Positions 58,508 to 64,000 of a stretch of 64,000 nt of DNA are shown piece by piece. The stretch comes from Trichomonas vaginalis G3 (Eukaryota; Parabasalia; Trichomonadida; Trichomonadidae): positions 18,535,645-18,599,644 of the forward strand of contig NC_067205.1 in NCBI RefSeq assembly GCF_026262505.1, read 5' to 3'. The position numbers were made by a program, and so were the translations under genes. Position 1 is the first letter of the stretch, and each line of letters starts with the position of its first letter. Under the pieces are notes generated by a model. That model saw only the letters and a list, made by a program, of their open reading frames with translations. It had not been told where the DNA came from and did not search any database.

Positions 58508-60857
58508 CTGTGATAATATCTAAGTTTCTTATTATCGGTAAAAAGTTTATGTAATCATTAATGTATTTTTCATCAATGTGACCCTTTACTTCAGCCACGA
58601 ATAAAGTATTTTTCTTCTTAATTATTCCCAGTGCTTTTGCTTTCTTTGTTGCTGTATCACAAATGATAACACCATTCAATCTTCCCGGCATATACATTTT
58701 ATGGTCAGTATATTGAATGAAATCATGAGGATTAGATGAAAATGATGAAGGATATAATGAATTAAAGTCAACACCAACGAAATGAGTCATAATGTTGGTG
58801 GTGTCCTCATTTGATACAGTTTTAGTTTCTGGACTATATGAAAGTTTATTAATGTGCGTGATTCCTTTAAGATTTACTCTATGTTGAACATTTGATAGAC
58901 CACCAGTAAATCCATTACGGAGAATGTGATAAGCTTCAACTGAATCTAAAGTCATTGGTAAATTATTTTTTAATGCATAATTTCTTAAATTGATTCTTAA
59001 ACGTTGAACATCTTCATCTTTATTTGATTTCACGACATTGCAATAACAACACATTAACTGACAATTTTCTTTGGTATGTGGTTTTTCATTATCGATTCTA
59101 TCCAATGTTGGTTTATTTGCATATGTAAACGCTTTACCACACATTTTGCATTTAGATGAAAGGATTAAATCGTGATAGTATTGAAAATCATCCATTGAAA
59201 CATTATTTTTAATATCCCTTTCTGCTTTTTCATCTTGTTTCTTATATGATTCAATTTTATATTTCCAATACTTTTTCGTTAATTCAAAACTTGATTCTAT
59301 CTCTTCCTCAGGATATTTTTCATTAGGATTAAAGTCTTTATATGCTAAAGCGTAACGAATCATTGAAGCATTCGATGATAAAGAAAGATTATGAAGCATA
59401 TCAATTTTATAAACAAATGTTTCTTCAATAATTTTATCGATTGGGTCAATCATAATTTCAACATCTTTATTGCAATAATGAATAAAATATTCTAATCTAT
59501 TCTTAAAGTTTTTAGCATCATTGAGATATATTTGATAATCACTATCTGATATAGTTTCTTGGGTTAATGCTGAATAAAATGAATCTTGAGTGAATGGTTC
59601 CACTTTATATAATTCTTCTTCGTAATTCTTCCATGTGATGAATTGATAAGGGAAAAAGGATTTAACACGTATTTTATTGTTTCCGAAATTTTGAGTGAAT
59701 TGGTCTAATGTTCCACCCGCTATATAATTTCTGATGTCAATAAATCTTAATTCATATGGACAGTTTACTTTCTTTACTATGACTTGCTTAAATTGTGAAG
59801 ATGAACCCAGCATTGATTTTATTTTCCATTTTGCAGTGTTTAAATCACGAAGAATTAAATTTAAATCAAACTTTCCCGAATTAAAACCTATGATATTCAC
59901 TTTATTGAATTCCTCATCTAGAAGTTCTTTAAATGCTTCCTTCTGTTTTTCATTTAATGTATGGGACAAAGTCCCCGCCGTTTGCGGCTTCAATAATTCA
60001 TCGTATTGTTTCATATTTGATTCAACAACTAATGAACAGGTTGAAAATAAAAATTCAATCCAGTCAGAAATAAAAGAATCACTTGAAGTTAAACAAAAAT
60101 TCCTCGTATACGTTTTATCATTTAATTTAACCGTTGATGATACCATGAATGGTTTTAAGTAAGCATTCAAAGTTGCACACTCAGAAAGTTGTAATTCTTC
60201 TTTAGTCTCTAATGTTTCAAAGTCAAAAGTAATATAATATCTTGTCGGTTTATAATATTTCTGCAAATTGTGAGCTAATAACCACTGATATATCTTCTGT
60301 TTCGTAATATGTGGTGCATATGGTTGCTGTGTCTTTTGCAACTGAACGTCTTGAATTAATCTCCCATTATTTTCTTTACATTTCTCACAATGCTTTAAAA
60401 ATCTTCTTTGGTTTTTCCTTTCTGGATCATCGCGGATAGAATAAACTTCTTCTTTACAATATGGACAAACTTTATAGCCGGTGAGTGCTTCAACGTCTGT
60501 TATTCTGTCAGCGTGAAGTTTTCCACATGGACTCTGTGTTAATAAAATATTTACTGTTTCAAATTCTGGATCTATCATTATTGATTCCACTAATGGAAAG
60601 TCTACCTTGTTAATGTCTACGTCTTCTGGTTGAGGATCACAATAATAGAAATCAATATTAACGTTTAACATTCTCGCTAATCTCTCACTTTCTGATGAAA
60701 TGTCAAATCCTTCATAGGCATCTATTGCTTCATTTAAATAGCTTCTACGAGTTTTAGGATTAACACCATCAGGAATGTTATAGAAGCGTTTAAATAACCT
60801 TCTACCTTCTGCTCTTATTTGATTATCATTCATTTTAGCTGTTCCGTTTTTGTTCAT
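58479..60857 (-). CDS. P2: N-terminal half of protein-primed-type DNA polymerase B with embedded HNH domain (792 aa)
   Basis: Residues 1-160 include a zinc-binding-type segment (CPYCKEEVYS ... HCEKCKENN). The 3'-5' exonuclease follows: YITFDFETLE (Exo I, ~210), IIGFNSGKFDLNLILRD (Exo II, ~330), HYCNKDVEIM (Exo III). Residues about 570-612 form an HNH-type nuclease-like domain (CKMCGKAF, LDRIDNEKPHTKENCQLMCC, YCNVVKSNKD). Then GVDFNSLYPSSF is polymerase motif A (~695-706). Replicates the element. A GC-rich double hairpin (59963-59988) lies in the exonuclease coding region without closing the frame. Confidence 0.85.
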   Translation of the reverse strand: MNKNGTAKMNDNQIRAEGRRLFKRFYNIPDGVNPKTRRSYLNEAIDAYEGFDISSESERLARMLNVNIDFYYCDPQPEDVDINKVDFPLVESIMIDPEFETVNILLTQSPCGKLHADRITDVEALTGYKVCPYCKEEVYSIRDDPERKNQRRFLKHCEKCKENNGRLIQDVQLQKTQQPYAPHITKQKIYQWLLAHNLQKYYKPTRYYITFDFETLETKEELQLSECATLNAYLKPFMVSSTVKLNDKTYTRNFCLTSSDSFISDWIEFLFSTCSLVVESNMKQYDELLKPQTAGTLSHTLNEKQKEAFKELLDEEFNKVNIIGFNSGKFDLNLILRDLNTAKWKIKSMLGSSSQFKQVIVKKVNCPYELRFIDIRNYIAGGTLDQFTQNFGNNKIRVKSFFPYQFITWKNYEEELYKVEPFTQDSFYSALTQETISDSDYQIYLNDAKNFKNRLEYFIHYCNKDVEIMIDPIDKIIEETFVYKIDMLHNLSLSSNASMIRYALAYKDFNPNEKYPEEEIESSFELTKKYWKYKIESYKKQDEKAERDIKNNVSMDDFQYYHDLILSSKCKMCGKAFTYANKPTLDRIDNEKPHTKENCQLMCCYCNVVKSNKDEDVQRLRINLRNYALKNNLPMTLDSVEAYHILRNGFTGGLSNVQHRVNLKGITHINKLSYSPETKTVSNEDTTNIMTHFVGVDFNSLYPSSFSSNPHDFIQYTDHKMYMPGRLNGVIICDTATKKAKALGIIKKKNTLFVAEVKGHIDEKYINDYINFLPIIRNLDIITDEKNWQFYV
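59963..59988. repeat. Double-hairpin element inside the PolB frame
   Basis: GGGAC-AAA-GTCCC (59963-59975), one base, then GCCG-TTTG-CGGC (59977-59988). Encodes part of LKPQTAGTLSH in an open frame. Confidence 0.7.
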
Positions 60858-60905
60858 TTATGTAAGAATAAAAAATTAAAAAATAAATAAAAATAAAGTT
60901 TATTT

Positions 60906-61331
60906 TTAAAGTCCGTAAAATGAATTAAGGACACATAAATTTTTATCATCTGCAACGTGACGGATACATTTTAATTTACTCAAGAATGCATATCCTGACA
61001 CATTAAATCTAATTCCTGTCTTATTTAATTTCACAACTTTGAAAAGGAATGTATGAATAGCTATAAAATGATGAGAAGATGTTTTATGGGTTGCTTCCAT
61101 TTTTTCTGAAATAAATGAATAAATATAATGCTTATACGTTTTCATATCTTTTATATTCTTAATAACGAATGGTATAGACCTTTCAACTTCGTCTTCCTTC
61201 GGTGCTGTTCTTTCATATGAAACATTATTGGTATCTTCAATAATGAAACCAAAATCACACAAAATTTTATAGGTTCCAATGGTTTCTTTTGATATTTTAG
61301 GGGCGGTGCCATGTGAGGTGAAATTTATCAT
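60906..61331 (-). CDS. P2: uncharacterised protein (141 aa)
   Basis: Looks whole. It starts MINFTSHGTAPKISKETIGT and contains TYKHYIYSFISEKMEATHKT and FNVSGYAFLSKLKCIRHVAD. No family recognised. Last gene before the right limit of P2. It lacks the usual T-rich tract at its start, so its 5' end may be altered. Confidence 0.45.
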   Translation of the reverse strand: MINFTSHGTAPKISKETIGTYKILCDFGFIIEDTNNVSYERTAPKEDEVERSIPFVIKNIKDMKTYKHYIYSFISEKMEATHKTSSHHFIAIHTFLFKVVKLNKTGIRFNVSGYAFLSKLKCIRHVADDKNLCVLNSFYGL

Positions 61332-62130
61332 ACACCGATTGGACCTTTTGCTTTCCCGAAAACATAGAATTTATATTGGGGGCCAAATATATGTGCATAT
61401 ATCTATACTAATCAAGCCATATTTACTTATATAGTATTGAGGAATAATGTGTTTTATATAAGATATGAATTTCAAAAATTTTGTTTTATTTCATTTTGAA
61501 TACAATGAGGTATCTATATATATACTCTATATTGTGTTTGTAAACTCATTTTGGTCACATATCCATTTTTTAATCTGCATCTTATTTGAGATTTCAAATT
61601 TTTATCGACAATCATATATGATCACATCGGCATTTGGAGATACTTATCTTGTATCTCCAAATATCGATGTGATCATTGTATTTAATTGTATATTGACCAA
61701 GAGATTCCGATGCAGAATATTCAAAGTAGATAGTTTTTCCATTCTGTACACATAGGTGCAGGGTCTATCACTGGAACCCTGCACCTATATGTGCAGAATG
61801 GGAAAAGCTTGCACTTTTACCTTTCGATGCGAATGTTGCCGACTCAAATGATTTAGAAAAATGAACTGAAAATTTCCGATTGATTTGATTATATATCAAA
61901 TTGCAAATGGAATTTGAACTGCTTGCAAGATAATATGTTATTTGTTTCTAAATATTTCCTTCCATATGCAATATTTTATTGATTTTCCTGTACTTATAAA
62001 CTTTTCATCATCAATATGTTTTAATGCACTCACTTAATTCCAAAATCATTGTAAGACATGTTAATGATCGGTGCTTCACACCGCTATTTACGATAAGATT
62101 GCTTTACAATAAAAAGTGACATGTTTGTAA
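61332..62130. repeat. Spacer right of P2 with hairpins
   Basis: No gene and no P2 terminal repeat recognised. Hairpins: 61619-61675 (25-bp arms, two mismatches, loop of a few bases) and 61735-61806 (arms of about 29 bp with few mismatches). Short hairpin CGGTG-CTTCA-CACCG lies near 62074-62088. Confidence 0.5.
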
Positions 62131-62147
62131 CATGGGGGAAACTCCCC
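62121..62147. repeat. Double-hairpin element next to a host gene
   Basis: ATGTT-TGT-AACAT (62121-62133) directly followed by GGGGGAAACTCCCC (62134-62147), just where the open frame of the membrane-protein gene begins. Confidence 0.5.
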
Positions 62148-63501
62148 TCATCATGATAGAGAAACACTTAAATCATTCTATGAATATGTACTCTCTGGAA
62201 TCAGTCAAACCACAAAATACGATTTTTATCAAAAATCTTTCATTTTTTGCAACGAATTAATCACAAGAAACCGCGTTAGTGAGAAATTAGACTTCTTCTT
62301 TAACTTCATTATCTTCTTTTTCATGGATATTTTCACGGTAACCACTTGCTATCCCGCTCATTTCTTTAAACATCTAATTCCACCTGCGTTCTTACCTGAA
62401 AACGATATAGCGCACTATTCACAGAAAATCATCATCAGATACACAACTGTTATAATAAGTTTAATATCGATGCTTCTTTTATGCATTCCGACGTATATTT
62501 ATCTAAATTTTGCTTCAGAGTCTAAAATGAAGACCAGTCTTGCCACTGTCGCATACGCTGTTTTAGAATACGTTCCATTGCTCTTAACGCCAATACAAGG
62601 CTATCTTTTTGGAGCTATCGCATTAACAACCATCGCAGACGAGTCTTTTTCTAAGGCAGAGCCTCTTGCTTGGATCTTCAATGGCATAGTATTCGTTTTC
62701 TACATCTTTGGTACCGTAATTTGGCGTTCAACCACTTGTTATCAACTTCCCATCAAAAAAGGATACTTTGGAACGTTCACTCAACCGTATGATTTCATCG
62801 ATGTCATCATTACTTTCTTGATAGCTGCTTGCCATCCATTTTTATCCACTCAATTTGGAAAATACGCGATTGTAGTTTTGGTTATGATGTTCTTTTACGG
62901 CTGCTACAAGCTCTACTACTCAGGAGCCCAGACATATACATCGAATTTCGGAGAAATTCTTCATATTAAGCTGAAAATCGACTATATTCTTTACGGAATT
63001 TTCTCGATTGTCTCTTTATTCTTCGGAAGGGGATCATTCGTTCTTATACCAGTTGGATTCCTTCTTTACTTCCTTTCATTATGTTTCTCCGTCGCATTTA
63101 TTAACTTTTACCACACGAACGGCAGAGATGGCTCCGCATCGGTATTTGATATCAAGAATACTCCTACAGATGCATCTGCAGTTGCCAAAGTAAGGTACGC
63201 TTGCATTCACGCTTGTCCAGAAATCGCAGATATCTCTTACCTCAACGATATAGCTCAAACCCGATCATCGATGCAATTACTAGTCGATATTACGCGTATA
63301 TGTCTTGTCAAAGGCATAAATTTGGACGAAATCCAAATCAAGGCTCCAATAATTACTCCAAACGCCAGATCTTCCTTATATTTCCTTGCCTACCAAGTGA
63401 GTATCTTCCAGCATACCTTCGAAGATTTTCACCTCACATGGCACAACCCCGATATTTTATCTAATAAATCAAAAACTTTATCAACACCTGTGCATTTATT
63501 T
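62131..63501 (+). pseudogene. Host: multi-pass membrane protein (adenylyl/guanylyl-cyclase-like N-terminal region), cut by P3
   Basis: The first ATG is at 62323 (MDIFTVTTCYPAHFFKHLIP), but the frame is open from 62131 with coding-like sequence (LKSFYEYVLSGISQTTKYDF, CNELITRNRVSEKLDFFFNF), so the gene's true start lies further 5' or was lost. It has about seven to eight hydrophobic helices (TTVIISLISMLLLCIPTYIY, YAIVVLVMMFFYGCYKLYYS, FVLIPVGFLLYFLSLCFSVA), then a helical cytoplasmic region (KVRYACIHACPEIADISYLN, LLVDITRICLVKGINLDEIQ). This layout resembles the N-terminal halves of large trichomonad membrane cyclases; the catalytic part would lie downstream, beyond the P3 insertion. Moderate certainty on family. 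Confidence 0.5.
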
Positions 63502-64000
63502 AAAAAAAAAAAAGGTAGTGGGGCTTCCAGGCACTTCGTGCCCTCTAGCCCCTAAGAAACTAGAGGAGGAATGATACAAAGATCAGATGAAAAAAATAAA
63601 AATATTATAATAAAATTAAATTTTTAGTCTTAAATTGTTTTTTTTATTCGGTATATTCTGAATCTTGAATGTCTTGGAAATTTTCTTCTTCACTCTCTGA
63701 GGTGAGGATTTCTTCGACTTCTTCTTCTTCGCTCTCTGAGGTGAGGATTTCTTCGACTTCTTCTTCGCCATTGGGAGCAACAAATCCTGCGATGAAAACT
63801 TTGTATATACCTTCTTGAGGAGTCTCTATGATGAAAGTCGTATTGTTGAGGAAATGGAACTCGACATCTTGAACAAATTGGCAACTGCTGTGTGTGAATT
63901 TTGCAATTGTGAGAGGCTTTCCTTTAAAGCCCTTGGGAAAGCTTGAGATAGTTACTGTTCCTCCATATGGAACTCTGGCAGGAATATCTAAAGCAACAGT
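63502..64000. mobile_element. P3: end of a third Polinton-like element (continues off window)
   Basis: Starts with a 12-base A-run (63502-63513), then GGTAGTGGGGCTTCCAGGCA and the rest of the same ~45-base tip as P1 (about 38 of 40 bases match), including the GGCAC-TTC-GTGCC hairpin, then diverges. It lies inside the host membrane-protein gene. Target duplication cannot be checked because the far end is outside. Confidence 0.8.
63644..64000 (-). CDS. P3: 3' part of an uncharacterised protein with acidic repeats
   Basis: A leftward frame open to the window edge, stopping at 63644-63646. The visible 118 residues include TVALDIPARVPYGGTVTISS and FLNNTTFIIETPQEGIYKVF (beta-rich), then a tail with two copies of EEVEEILTSESEE and an end EYTE. 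The repeat is visible in DNA as two ~42-bp units (63689-63770). Less AT-rich than P1 and P2 genes. Function unknown. Confidence 0.5.
   Translation of the reverse strand, partial: TVALDIPARVPYGGTVTISSFPKGFKGKPLTIAKFTHSSCQFVQDVEFHFLNNTTFIIETPQEGIYKVFIAGFVAPNGEEEVEEILTSESEEEEVEEILTSESEEENFQDIQDSEYTE

Larger units (their letters stand above)
43182..61331. mobile_element. P2: second Polinton/Maverick-like element, about 18 kb
   Basis: A different lineage from P1. Parts in order: unknown genes, two amphipathic minor-capsid-like genes, major capsid, packaging ATPase, unknown, SCCG protein, penton-like gene (interrupted by a DDE transposon), fibre with collar tip, small proteins, PolB with HNH domain and an integrase fused to its C-terminal half, and a last unknown. 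No terminal inverted repeats were found near either edge, so the limits given are just the outer genes. Broken in roughly ten to fifteen places; older or more rearranged than P1. Confidence 0.85.

Noticed and set aside
61305-63450. 18-base inverted match TTTCACCTCACATGGCAC between the P2 last gene and the host membrane-protein gene
   Set aside because: Unusual but possible by chance in 64 kb, and similarity stops at once on both sides.
1-64000. tRNA, rRNA or other structured RNA genes
   Set aside because: No cloverleaf or rRNA-like segment was recognised by eye; short ones could be missed without a covariance search.

Overview
The window looks like genomic DNA of a parabasalid (trichomonad) protist such as Trichomonas vaginalis or Tritrichomonas; the species cannot be fixed from the sequence. 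The DNA is AT-rich, all three standard stop codons are used, no introns were recognised, and the host genes are familiar trichomonad types: an F5/8-type-C domain protein, pyruvate phosphate dikinase, a beta-helix membrane protein, an LRR-PP2C-like protein and a large multi-pass membrane protein. About two thirds of the window is mobile DNA.

Layout: 1-11.6 kb is host sequence: an F5/8C gene split by a 495-bp MITE, an OpgB/MdoB-like sulfatase-fold membrane enzyme, repeat-rich spacers, PPDK on the minus strand and a beta-helix surface protein. 11.65-36.26 kb is Polinton/Maverick-like element P1 (24.6 kb), with hairpin-bearing inverted ends preceded by homopolymer runs and a 6-bp target duplication. 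It carries a Dam-like methylase, fibre, integrase, three KilA-N family genes, packaging ATPase, SF3 helicase, HNH endonuclease, penton-like and major capsid genes, and several unknowns. No DNA polymerase B was recognised in it. 36.3-40.7 kb is host: an alpha-helical-repeat protein and an LRR-PP2C-like protein. 40.7-43.1 kb holds repeats, including a 922-bp Mutator-like MITE with a 10-bp target duplication. 43.2-61.3 kb is a second, different Polinton-like element, P2, with capsid, ATPase, penton-like, fibre, and protein-primed-type PolB genes. Its PolB C-terminal half is in one reading frame with an integrase. P2 is interrupted by a 2.1-kb DDE transposon with 450-bp inverted repeats. 62.1-63.5 kb is a host membrane-protein gene cut at 63.5 kb by the end of a third element, P3, which runs off the window.

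P1 and P2 look like virus-type gene sets (capsid, penton, fibre, packaging ATPase, integrase) that also carry regulators. Both look broken, with roughly ten to twenty lesions each. P1 keeps intact ends and a perfect target duplication, so its insertion is fairly recent. P2 has no recognisable ends and looks older or rearranged.

Most striking: (1) double-hairpin elements, pairs of 12-15-nt hairpins with tiny loops, scattered through P2, including inside open coding frames, and in host spacers; (2) two 22-bp-period arrays in P1, each placed between the same pair of divergent gene starts; (3) a phage tail-collar-type domain on a eukaryotic Polinton fibre; (4) an HNH domain inside PolB plus the PolB-integrase fusion; (5) a shared T-rich motif just upstream of start codons in both elements.
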